A stretch of DNA of 64,000 bases from the NCBI RefSeq assembly GCF_029227915.1, contig NC_079879.1:34726501-34790500 (forward strand), read 5' to 3'. The stretch is from Hydractinia symbiolongicarpus (taxonomy: Eukaryota > Cnidaria > Hydrozoa > Anthoathecata > Hydractiniidae). The number at the start of each line of letters is the position of its first letter. The stretch's first letter is position 1. Under the pieces are notes generated by a model. It was not told the DNA's origin. It ran no database searches and worked only from the letters and a program-made list of their open reading frames with translations. This document shows, piece by piece, positions 37,120-50,200 of this stretch. The position numbers and the translations under genes were made by a program.

Positions 37120-40100
37120 CTATGGAAAAATAAACTGAGGCAGGATAAAAAAAAAGAAGTGTCATTTGATAACCTCAGCAACCCATCCAGAAAAAATAAA
37201 CAAGAACCTTGTTTTCACGTTGCCTCTATTGTGTAGAGCTTAAGCTGTTGATCAACAATACGCTGATCAAGAAAATGTATAGGATTAGGTATTTTTGACA
37301 AATGGTTGCAGAGATATTGGGGACTAAAGTTTTTTTTGATGAACGAAACGGATTCTGGTACCAGGTTTGGGAACCTTACCCAAATTGGTCCTAGGTGGTC
37401 CCTAGTTACCCACGGAGTGAAAAATGACTGACGTCACCAAAATTTTAGGTGCACTGTAATAGCTTCATTAATTTAATATAGGATATTGACGTTGTGTTAA
37501 TTTCCTCGCGCCGTAACGTAAGGAAATTTAACATATTAGACATGCACTTTTCGCCGACATCAAAGGAAGATGAAGACATCCATTTTGCCTGTCACAGACA
37601 GACAGACACAATTAGCGTATTATTATATAGACTATAGCGCAATGAAAAAATAGATTGCTTTAGATGTTTTGCTGACGTCAGCAGTGGATATTCAAAAAAA
37701 AAATGTTCTTAAAATCTGACACCAAATGTCAAATGTCAAATCGCATTAAACCCTCTACAAAAATTTTACTAAAAATAAAAAAGAACAGCTTGCAAGGTGC
37801 AAAATCTAGTTGATAAAAAGTTACAACAACGAAACTCACAACATCCACAAAACCAACAGTAAGAACACCGACAGTTACAACACCGACAGTCACAACACGG
37901 ATAATAACAATGTTAGAAATAATACATCTCAAATATGTACATCTTTTAAGTAATTATATTGTAAACCCTCAGTATTTTATTTTAAAATGTCAAAAAAGAG
38001 GCCTGTAAGAGCACAAATCAATAAAAATAAGCTCTTCACACATTTATTAGTATTGTCTTTCCCTTGAAAGGTTACATAAAAAATGAAAAATCCATAGCTT
38101 GGAAAACATCAAATTTAAATCTAGAAAAATCAGTCATTTCGGTTGCATACCATCCTCTTCCTCAAAAATTTACACAAAATGTAAAAATCAACCAGTTAAG
38201 AACACAAAAATTTTCTTCTTTAGTATGATGATCCATACTGCCCTTTACCATACTCCATACTGAATAAACTTGAATCAACAAACATTGTATATATACGGTT
38301 CATAAACAAACGTTTACACAAAATGTAAAAGAGATGGGTTTTTGAGAAGCACATCTAAATCAACAGAAATAAGTTCATTCAGCATGTCATATACTGCAAT
38401 TACCCATTAATCTTCCACAAAAAGGTTATGAAACACATCAAAATTTAAAAAAATCAGTCAGTCCTCGCGTTTTGATTACAAAATATAAAAAAACAGAAAC
38501 ACTTTCCGTCAGAACATTAAGTAATTTTTTTATCATCAGCTAACATTTTTTCCTACAAAATTTTGTAAAATTCTGAAGGTAAACAAAAACGTGAAACCGT
38601 GGAATTTTCTTCCAGCAAAAATTACATCACATACAGTTAGTACTCCCAAAACAATAGTTTATAATACGAAATACAAAGACAAAGTTGTTTATATAGTTTG
38701 AAGATGTAACTAGTGTACGAAAAGCTTAACAAATAAATACTTTTTAACTTTCAATTTCAGTATATATAGTGCATGTGGTCTATTTCCACAAACTTTTACA
38801 CAAAATTCAAAAAACAGCTTTTGCAACACGAACAATATGAACTGACAACCATACCAACCTCTCATAATTTTTTTAACCCAAAGCCATAAACCCACGTATA
38901 TAAATTTCCAATCAAATGTCAAAAATCCCTGTAAAAAAACCTGGCATTTTTATATGTAGGCTGACAAAAGTTTGCCAGGATGAGGAAAAAAAATAATAAA
39001 AAATAACTTAACACACACACTTTAAATTTTATAAAATTTGTTCCACTTGTCATGTTGTGATCCCCTAGTAAATTTACAGTAAATGTGAGAGAATTATTCC
39101 CTATGGGCATAAAAATGTGTCACAGTATCCTAAAAGTTCGAGAAAGATTTTGTTGCTAGCTTGTTACATCATAATTCGTGTTCAAAAAAGAAGAGAAGTT
39201 TGAATACTAAGGTAGCTTTAAATACCTAAAAAAAGAAGAATAACAACAAAACTCATAGATTAAATCTAGCTATGGGAGATGGAGCCTTGAAGTCAACATT
39301 AGCTAGCTAACAAAACAGTACCCAAACACCCAGTTAGATATACTTAAGCTAGGGAGACTTAGCTACGTCTATAGCTAGCTATTTATGCTTAGTAAAACAC
39401 ATTTAAAGGAATGCAGTAGCAATGTAGACATTATGACATTTGCAGTTAGTCCAACAAACCAAAACTTTCTATTTCGCTTGCACATTTGTTTGGTAGCCAG
39501 CTAACAGCTTTACTAGGGGATACATTAATTATGCAAAAAAAGTAAACAAATGCTAGCTTTTTTATAAAAAACTCGGTAAAATATAAAACTTAAAGAATTT
39601 GAAGCTCCAATGAATTTTTTTTGAGAATGCGATTCTCCTTGACAATTTTAATTGTGCTACATATAAAAACGGAGCGTCTAAAAATATCAAGTTTCTTACC
39701 TTTTCTCAATTCCAGTTCACTTGAAACTCTAGCATTCATTTTGTACTTCTAAGTTTACTTTACTACTTCTAGCTCCACTCTTAACTTCTGAAGTAGCTTA
39801 TTGTGGCTTCCAACTTCACTTTCCTACTTCTACTTCTTCAGCTGGTCTATTTTTCTTTTTTATATATGCCTTTTTGAACAACTTTACATTTTCAACCGTT
39901 GTAACCGTTGTGACGATTGTAACCCTGTCCCAAATTATATGCTCTTGTAATCCACTCTACTTCTCCATTTTGACTTTTCTTGCTCTTAATATTTGCACTG
40001 TTTATGACTAAGGGATCATTGAAAATAAGACATTTTTTATCTGCTTCTTTAGTTTGCCGTTTGTCGAGAACTCTGTCGAGAAATTTTTATGTTTGTTTGT

Positions 40101-40318
40101 TTTTACGCCAAAGAAACCTTTATTCGAATGCCATCCCGCTCGAAAGTACGTTTTTCAGCGAATCATCCTGCGTATTTTTTATCACGTGGTTTCTAACAGT
40201 TGTGGAGACAAATGTAAACAAAACAAAAAACTCGAAAAGCTCACGCATTCGGGTGGTAAAAAGTATCGTCTTTGCAAAAGTGACAGACAGACACACGGAA
40301 CTTGCGTATTATTATAGA
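37120..40318. mobile_element. About 3.2-kb insertion in the 3' flank of gene 2
   Basis: Sequence before 37120 matches 7.26-7.39 kb and sequence after 40318 matches from 7.40 kb, where the two halves are contiguous. The insert holds a copy (37260-37620) of the repeat that flanks the Helitron fragment in gene 1, recurring cacaaaatgtaaaa-like words at 37.7-38.9 kb, and a right end gacagacagacacac...gcgtattattatagag. No protein recognised; it may be several nested elements. Confidence 0.55.
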
Positions 40319-40912
40319 GATTACATTTCTTATTTTCCAGACTTTTGGTGATATTTCAACAAAGGTTTAGATGTAGAAAATAATCTAGCATATGTAACGG
40401 GTTAATTATTTAAATTTTAAAACTTTCAACTTTTATGAAAATTTGAGGTTTTGCACGAAACTTATAACGACACATCTCTGTATTCGTAGTTTTTATTAAT
40501 ATGAAACAAACCTGTCATAGATGGCAAAGTCGCAAAACAGACTTTATTTAAACACTGGCAAAAATATATGTAACAAAATTTAGGTACTAATTAGGCAAAT
40601 TCCACGTCACATTATGAGCATGCTCTGTTAATTTCTAATTCCCTCTATTTCTTCCTAAAATACTTTTTGTCTGACCAGTATAGGTAAAAAGTGCTGATGA
40701 TATTGCAATAATGAATAAACAAATCTTAAAGGATATAGTTTGCCCATACTGTGACATTTCTGTCGCAAAGATTGTGAGCAGTGCAATAATTTGAGGAAAA
40801 AAAGAAGTGCAAAGCTTAAAGATTGAAAAAAATTATCAAAATTTGTTTAAATTTACTTTTCTCTTGTTTTAAAAAGATGTATTATATTTCATAAAGAAAA
40901 AGTATGTATTGA

Positions 40913-40918
40913 TTTATT
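40913..40918 (-). promoter_or_regulatory. Possible polyadenylation signal of gene 2
   Basis: AATAAA on the minus strand, about 270 nt after the stop, in sequence that aligns with the gene 1 3' flank near 7.87-7.91 kb. Confidence 0.35.
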
Positions 40919-41187
40919 TCATTTAAGAAGAACGTGGGAATAGAATAAATAACAGCACACATGGCATTGATAGCGCGGTTATTTTGTGAAATTTAACATT
41001 GCCAATTTGACTTAGTTAAACACAAATATCCCTATTAAAAATATTTTGCTTAAAATTAAGTCGTCGATAGTTAGCTCATTTCATTCCTAAAGGAAGAAAC
41101 ATACAATTGTTCTAATTACACAGTTAAAAATGAGTGCGTAATACCCTGGTATAATTAAGTCATTTTTACCAGCTGTTTTCGTGTATA

Positions 41188-41289
41188 TCAACCCGAATAT
41201 AACTTGTCACGGTGACCATTCAAGAAGAAAACATCGTCTATTGCAATGTTCGAAAATTTATCTCCGCCGTTTGATGCAGTGAATGATAC
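41188..41289 (-). CDS. Gene 2 exon 8: end of MAM domain and stop
   Basis: After ATTTAG comes VSFTASNGGD, SNIAIDDVFFLNG, then the tail HRDKLYSG and TGA at 41190-41188. The match to 8231-8118 of gene 1 ends just after the MAM fold. Confidence 0.87.
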   Translation of the reverse strand, partial: VSFTASNGGDKFSNIAIDDVFFLNGHRDKLYSG

Positions 41290-44200
41290 CTAAATAATAT
41301 TAAGAAATGTGTCATTAGCACTTGCAACGAATTTTATTTGTTAAGCGCGGAAATAAGCCGAATTTGAAAAAGAAACAGTGCCAACCTAATTAGCAAAAAT
41401 TAATGCAGCCAAATTTAACACGAAAATCTGAGTGTCTACAAACAAATAGTATGCGCGTTTTATCTGCATTTACATTGGGAGATTTATCCAATCGGCATCG
41501 CAAACTGCGAATTGAAAAGATACTTTCGTGCAACCATTGAAAGCTGCTTACACAGCTACAACAACATACTTTTACTCCGACTTTCTACTCATACAACGTC
41601 AAATAGCGATTCTCCAACATTAAACTACCTAGGTGAATCAGCTTATGGTATATACCATATAACTATTTAAAAAAGATTTCAAAAAATGCACTTAGAAATC
41701 AGTCAAATTTTACCAACTCTTCAGAGACTACATCTAAGGTTGTTAAGGAATGTCTAAAATAAAGAGCCATGTTTATTTTTGTTTCATATTGGGACGAAAA
41801 TGAAGATATGGAACATTAATTAAATCATTAAACAATTAAGATTTTGATGTGATTATTTTGAGTCAAATTACTCAAAATAAACATATTAATTTTAAGAAAT
41901 ATACTTAATTTGTGTGTGAATCATTATCTGGGTCTAATTTACATATTCTAAAATATCATGTTTTTCAAAATTTTTGATTCAAGAAGTCTTTTTAGTCTGA
42001 TGAATCTCCGCTAAAAGAATTTGAGAGTTTAATATATTGATCTATTTCATTAAAAAGCTTCGACACATAAAAATAGATTCAACGGATTATTGCGTACATA
42101 ACTCTATTTATACTAGGGGTGGATTTCACCACCAACCCAGATTTTTTTATTATAGCTTCTGAAATACTGTTCCAATTGGACCAAAACTTTCTTACTTTCA
42201 ATATTTTTCTATTAGCCAACTTTTTTATATAAAAAGAATTGAAATCCCGTGATAAATAAGTGTATATGCAATTTTTTTCCAAATATATACTTCTCGTGTT
42301 TTCTAAAAAATGCTTTTATTCTTCTGAAAACTACCCTAATTATGCATTATTTCTCTATAGTAATTAAGGGCATAACTCACTGTTAGCATTGTTCCAAATA
42401 TTAATTTTATCATTTATGATTAAGGAGGAGTCATTTACAAATCCAAACTTCCGCGCAAAACAATTTCTATGGCTTGTAAAAATTACTCAAAATTAATTCT
42501 AAGGAAAATAATGAATAATTTGCGTCAGTAGTTTTCTTTCTTTTATAGCAAGAAACATTCATGCTAAGTTTTATAAACGGAACGTAAGCCAATCAAAATT
42601 TATTTGATGTGGTGAAATATCCCCCCCCCCAGGATAATTAGTACCCAAAAAGACCACTATAAATAGGGTTAAAAAAAGTATTGAAATTTCAAAAATCACC
42701 TGATAACGATTTTGACCACAATCAAAGTTTATTTGTCCTGGTAGCCACCAATCATTCTCATAAGTAGGGATTCCTAATTCCAAGCTTTGTTTGCAAGTAT
42801 CAAGTTTTTTATCAAGAGATTTGATTTTCACCTTAAGTATATGGTTTTCTGAGCCAGTCATGTAGTACCAAAATGTCATACAGCTCTTTCCAGGATTTGG
42901 TTCTCTTTTCAGTGTTAGAATTGCTCTGTCTTTTCCTTTAGTCTTGCCTCCACTAACGTCGACTGCTTTCATGAAAAAACCAGAATCTAAAAAGAATATT
43001 TTGATGTGTTGTGTGAAAAATTAAAAAAGGGGCTTGTTTTTTTTTTTTGCTGTAAAAAAGTGAGCTTCAGAAATTATATGGCATTTGTGATGAAATATTA
43101 AGACATGCATTTTAATAAACTTTCTTACAAATGAAAACAATGATTAGTGTAGAAGATTTGCTAAAATCATACTTTGTAGTATTTTTTTTATGTTTAAGCT
43201 CCTAGATTCTGTACGTTAAATTCAATGCATTTATCAAAATTTCATCGCCTGAAACCAAAGTTTTTAATTTGTCTTGACCTGTTGCGTAATGTCTTGTGCT
43301 GTCATTAATATTGTATGTTTAATTTATTGTTATGGATTCTCATTACTGATTAACATGAACGCGTCCGTAAAAAAAGTTTTCAAATAGTTAACAAATGACT
43401 GTCATTTATTCATTTAAATTAATGTTCATATCCATCGTACAAACACAGGTAACTGGTGAGTTTTACTTCAGAATTATGTATTTAAACTTTTATCAATATT
43501 ATTTAGGTTAAACATTGTATTGCGTTTAACAATTCCTGTGTTCCGAACAAGCCTTTTGATTTGTTTCATCAAACGATCTGTGTAGCTCATGCAATGTCGG
43601 ATGCAAAAGACATCACTCCGCTTTACCGGTTAACCAGATCCATATAAAAAAGAAACTAAGTTCTCCATCTCGTAGTGTTCAACGTTTACTATAAATGAGA
43701 CAGTGGAGTGGCTAGAAATCGAGTTAAAAGTCAAGAGATTTCCATTTGTCGACTTTGGAGTTTATTTGTTTAGATATCAGTTTGCTTGTCGTTATAGATT
43801 TGTCGGTGCTCTTTTTGTATAATAAGGTAAAAAAAGAAGATACATTTACTGTAAAGGTTGATAATTACCGCTGATCCAAGGGTATTTTATGATGCAGTAA
43901 TCGGGTTTTTATCCCTAGAAATTTCGGAATCCTCTTATTCCTGTTATCTTTGCGTATCTTTTTAGCTTCTGTATGTCATTAACCAATCATGCTTAAAGTA
44001 AGCATGATTGGTTAATGACATACAGAAGCTAAAAAAATACATCGTATATGAAGTTTATCTAAAGAGTATAAACAACTGAACTTTAGTACCCGTCGCTGTA
44101 TTCCAGATTAAGCTATGTCACATGTTAAAGGTGTCATACATCAGGGATAGCACTTACAGCAGTGCGTCTCATTAGGCATCATAATATTTCAAGAAGTTTA

Positions 44201-47200
44201 CGGCAATAACAATTATTGTATTAACAGTCAAGTGTGCAGCTGTTTATTGTTCTTTAACTTTTTATTCTTAAACGATATTCATTTGAAACATATAGCAGGT
44301 GTTTGCAATTTCTGAAATCTAGTAGGATGGCCCTTGGAAAATCCAAGCAAATCTGACTGTTAGCACACGAAAAGTTGCTGAAAACACCTTGGAATTGTGT
44401 TTTGTGGCTTGACGATTTCGTGTGTGGTTAGAATAATATTTTGCAGTGAGGTGAACAAAGTATTGCTTTTAGTACGGAGGTATAAAGTTGAACCATCAAC
44501 ATTAGGCTAACTGTGTATCAGCACAAAATTATCCTTGTATAATTGCCTTTTGAATTTGCGCCGTTAAAATACTTTTACGTCTAAAAACGCAATGTTACGC
44601 CAAAAGGGAGCATAATAATTTTTGATTTTAGTATTATAATTCGTCATTGCTCCTAATTGCAAATCGTCATGCTTAAGTGTGAGTACACATACAAATCTTT
44701 AAATAATGTTTTTAAAGTTATGGTCTTCGTTTTGAATTGTGGATATGCTCAAGTGAGAGCACCTTTTTTCTAAATATAAAAACATCTTTTTGATTACATA
44801 CTCAGAGTAGGAACTACCGTTTCTTTTTTAATCAAATTATAAGTAAACCGGCCGCTAAGCTAATTCCAGCATACAAGCAGTTTATATAATGTATTTACTT
44901 AACTGTAACTAAATTGTAAACTAAATTTAATTGTTGATATTGTGCTTATGACTTGCATGAAAAGCTATACAACAAGTGGTATTGATTATACGCTGTAACG
45001 AAAATAAAACACAGTGATACATTCCTATGCAGTTGTGATGTAAACAACTGAATTAAACTTAATGCCGTATGTTTATTTATGTGCCTAGCTACAAGAAGCT
45101 TAAAAATAAGTTAAATGTCTTAAAAACTGATCCTTTATTGTCTGCAAAAGTAATTTGACACTCATCTTTACAAAAAGGTCAAAATGAAGGGAATTTTAAA
45201 CCTTTGCAGTATTGCCGAATATGTGTGCCAAGCAATAGAGCCATGAAATTTTAAAAAAACATGCTGACCTTAGCCAATATTATTCCTAACAATCATGATG
45301 ATACATGCATGATTTTTTTAGTTCCAAGTGACAGACATCATCCCTTTAAAGTTTAATCTAACAAGAATGAATTTAGGCGGCAAGGACTTTTTGTCTTTCC
45401 AATCCTTTTCCCCATGGTTTTTGCTTGATGACAAACCTGCTAGCACTTACTCAACGGATAACAATCCCCAGATACAGGCTGCTAATCATAACCAGTATGT
45501 TGGCTACCGTGAAACAGTAATGAGTTTTCATTAATAAACTTGATCGAGTCCTCATTCGTTACTTGCACATGGGATTATGTTGATTTTATTCAACTTCTTT
45601 CTTTGCATTGTGTTATTTTAAACCGGAAACTATTTTTTTCAAGTGGTAAAAACTTCAGAAATGCATTATGTCTTAAAAGATTGAGGTAAAAATATCACAC
45701 TTTTATGTGTATATAAAGCAAAAAGTTAATTATTTTCATTAGCAAAGTCACGTCTATTTAATGAATATTTCTTCTCCTCTGATCGTAGTTTGAGCCTTTT
45801 GTGTGTATGTGTTATCTTCACTACTGATCGATGATCCAAAGAGTCAAGCTTAAATCGCAATGCCATTATTTTACCACAGCAAAGTGTTCACATAAGAACT
45901 CAACAGATCAGTTTCTACGTTGAATGAGTAGGTGTACGTTATACTGGATTAGAAGAGTTTCTTTATTAATGTTGTAGGATAATGGGCTCGTTAATCTTAT
46001 GTTAATATTTATTATCTTTTGTTTAGACTGAAACATTTATTTTAATATACAGAAGTAAATAATTAATTAAATGATTTTACCCATGTTTCAACCATCTTAA
46101 TCAAGATTAGGGCAAAGCAGAAGACACAACAATGGTTCAGATCGTTTAAGTCTCCTACAAGCTAAATAATGACAATCCTCACTTGCCCAATCCCTGGATG
46201 GGGCTTTGCGACACAGGATGTCGATGTTCTTTTATCCGGACTGTCCACAATAACGTTCACATAGCAGCACTTCCACCTACACCTATCCCTTGCCGGGTCC
46301 AAGCTAGAGCGTCCGAAGCTAGCGTTAAACTCAACTAACTGGGACGTTTTTTTGCGCCGCTGAGAGTCATTTAGACTTGGGTGTTAGGTCTGGTCAGCTC
46401 ATGAAATGTACCAGTGAGAAACTTCGAAACATTGTTTTCCGTAAAGACGCTAATTTCATCACAAAGCCGTTAATGACACCCTGAAGATGTTGAAATCGGT
46501 CGTTGTTACACCTGGCTCTTGACGTATTACAAGCTGGACTCTTTGCTATGAAACAGGACCCAAATGAGACATTTAGAGCCTTCTCTGATCGTGTCCAAGG
46601 CAAAGCTGAAGTGTGTGGATTCGAAACCAATTTCAATGCTACATGTAACAAACACAACAACCTCATCACCTGTGACACAGATCAAACGAACGATGTAATG
46701 CGGGATGCGCGGTGGTATTGCTGACGTTGACATTCGTCGCGAAGCACTGAGTGCAGATGGGATACCGATCGGAACAATCAACCTGGTTATCGCCATTGTG
46801 GAAAGTAGGGAGATTGCACACAATGCCAACCGGTCACAATCAAACATTTCGGTACTATCTACTTACTGAACACACAATGGTGGTCGTTTATAGCACAAAC
46901 ATCCATCAAGAGATTGTGTTATTATTATTAATATTACTATTATTTACACAGGATAGCCTCTTCAGTTTCTATAGAAACTGTTATTAATGAGAATCCCAGT
47001 GCATTAAAAACTTCCATTTGAGCTACGGAAGGCGCGCAAGCACAAGAACCGCTTAACTACACAACCACCTAAGATATCAATCCTATTCCCATGCTGAACA
47101 TTAACCAGAAAGGATTAATTTTCATTTTTATAGTCTCTGGCATTACTCAGTCAGGGTTTTAATCCAAGAATTTCAGCACAGGAGTCAAACCTTCTACCAC

Positions 47201-50200
47201 AGGGCCACCAGTTGGTCCATGTCCGACTGTGAATGATCGACTGAGAGCCGGAAAATTCCCAGACTGCGGGGAGGCATATCATCTCTTCACCAAGAAGACA
47301 AGAGGATGGAACAAACATTGCGAAAACTGTTGAATGAAGAATCGAGAATCTACCAGCACGACCAACAGCCAACACCAGCATCGTCTCAACAAGTGATGAC
47401 CCTGTAGGACAGATATACAACATCAAAGGCGCTATGACCTCTCTTCAACACCACATCTTCAACAAGTGATAATGGCAAAGAGTAAGCGTTGCTGAGCACC
47501 CGATAGTCCAAATGTATCTTTTAGTTCACGTCCGCTTTCAGGTTCATGTTGCAGGTGTGGCTGATTCTAGTGCGCAGATGGATCTATGGTCACTGCACGA
47601 AATCCTCCATGGTTTCAACAAGGATGACCTCTCACCTGTCTCTCTCTCGACACATGTAACAAACAAATCGTTAATCAAGGTTTGTGGTGCCTTCTTTGCC
47701 ACCATTTCGGGAAAGTCATCCACTGGTAATGAGATGAAATGCAAAACGATGGTGTACATCAGTCTTATTGTGAGGTCTTTTAACCTTTTGTTTGAGACAG
47801 TGTTGGCTCTTGGGACTCTGAACAGGGATTTCCAAGTGCCGCATCCTTCCCATACACAATTCAAGAAGACCTATCTCCCAAGAAAACCGTAAATATATCG
47901 TCCAATAACAGGATGTTGTTCGGTTCAACATGTGACGACGGTGGCATAGGCCAAAATGAATGCGGATTCCAGGCCGACCAGACAAGCTTATCATCACACT
48001 AACACCAGAAAAGAAATGGACGGATAAAGACGTGGACGATAGAAAGGTTTAAAGTATCCACCTTCAACGATTACCAACCATGTCCAGACCACCCATTGAG
48101 ATCCACATAAATGACGACGCAAAGCTAGCCACACAGTATCCTCTATACTATTGCATTGAATGCAGAAGGTTCATGCCGACCTGAAGCAGGATAAAGCACT
48201 TGGAGTGATTGGAGGTGTTTCGCTCAGCGAACCAGTTGAATGGTTCCACAGGATGGTCGTGACACGAAAAGAGGACGATCCCCTTAAAAAACCGTTAATT
48301 TTTCACACTTGAACAAGTTTTGCAAACGAGAGACTCATAACTCCGAGTCTTCGTTTCATATCGCACGGAGAGTCCCACCTAACACTCGGAAGACTGTCAC
48401 AGATGCTTGGAATAGCTTTCATAGTGTTCCCGTCAGAGATTTAGATCGACATTTGACGACCTTCATCACACTCCTTGGACGCTAGCGGTATAGAAGAGCC
48501 CCCGAAGGGTTCCTTCCCCCTTGTGACGGATACAACCGCCGGCTCAACGCAATCCCCGCTGAGTTTGAATGGAAAGATACAATTTGTTACAACTTTGATC
48601 TTGAAAACCACTGGCGACGAACGAAGGACTTTCTTTTCCCTGCCTGTAATGCTGGGATCATCTCAAACGCTGTAAAGTTTTCAAAAGAATTTAATAATTA
48701 CCAAAGTTTTTCGATGTTATTAAACGTTTCCCTAGTCCAACCTCTGCCATAGACATACAAAACGGGTTTGGCTTAGTGAATCCAGCTATACACAACTTCG
48801 CCCTTTTATGGAGAAGTTTCGCCCATTTCTCTCACAACGATGTCCATTTCAATGAACACCTATATTGGATGACGCAGTCGAGTTCTCCAAATAGCCGATC
48901 GTCGACGCCATCAAGGAAGGTGTTAAGATCTTTGATCACGAAAGACACACTTCGTTATACACAGACTGGTCTAAGAAAGGCGTAGTATACTTTCTTCTGT
49001 GCCACATTTCCCATCTGGGCTGCTGTATCGACGGATGTCGCATCACACTAGAAGGCTCAAGATTCCTATCCGACACACAGAAACGAGATGCACCAATCAA
49101 AGTGGAGGCTCTTGAAAGCGCTTGAAGCAGACAAAAGTTTCACCGTAGGATGTCACTGCCTGATAGTTGCAACCGACAATGAGCCACTACTAAAATTTTT
49201 TGGTAATAGGACCCTTGACGAAATACCAAATACAAGACTGTTTCTGTTGAAGCAAAGGGCTTTGCTGTGAAGCTTTTGCATCATACACCTTCCTGGTAAA
49301 TTTAAATCTACTGATGCCATATCACGCAATTCAGTAGAATCAGATGAAGCATCCAAGGAGAATAAGAACAAAACGGTCATTGCAGCCGCCCTTTATCATG
49401 ACACAGAAACCGTCACGTCACTAACATGGGACCATTGCAATTTCCAAAGACAACGGATTTTATGACTTCTTGCACTCAATTAGTCAAGAAGAAAGTCGCC
49501 CTATCAATACTGTTGTTACATAGTGGTTCTATCGACACAATCTATACGAGATGGACGGTGTTGGCGTATACAACAATCGTGTGGTTGTACCTCATTGCCT
49601 CCGCTTTGCCATGCTCGCCACCCAACAGCAATGCGACAATGCGCTCAAACCATAATTTTCTTGGCAGGAATGACTGAGGATATTAAAGTATCCGAGATAG
49701 TTGTCGTAATTGCACCAAGAATGCCCCCTGTCCAGCTGTCATCTCGAACTCTACATTAATACTGTTTGGGATGAATCATACTGAATATTTTAATTGAATC
49801 GGGCAGCACTATCTATAGTCATGGTGTGACGTCTTCAAAGCACCAAATAATTCTCTGCAGGCCCAATCGGAAGAACATCACGTGCTTTCGAAACTACTTC
49901 TCTCGCTTTGGAGTGCCCTAAGAAATTTTAAACGATGGGGGGGGGGGGGGGGGTGTATTCGTGTCACACACAACTCCGTCGTTTTTGAAGTAATGGAGCG
50001 TCACAAATTGACATTTGTCAGTGTATAATCCACAATCCAAAGGCAGAGCCTTAGCTATTGTGATCGTTTTCTAAGGGCAATAATGCAACTTTGCAATACT
50101 CATGTCGGAGATTGTGAATTGTCCCAAGGACAGATCGTATTAGCAAGGCCTCTCAAAAACACCTTTGCTTCTGCCAGTCGTTGGAGAGGTTCACAAACCG

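Noticed and set aside
39680-39740. Minus-strand mini-exon MNARVSSELELRK before GTAAGA
   Set aside because: Phase-compatible with gene 1, but it has no signal peptide and lies beyond the duplicated unit.
47151-48000. Overlapping ORFs of about 90-126 codons on both strands
   Set aside because: They are shadows within the broken gypsy element; neither strand's frame shows independent domains.
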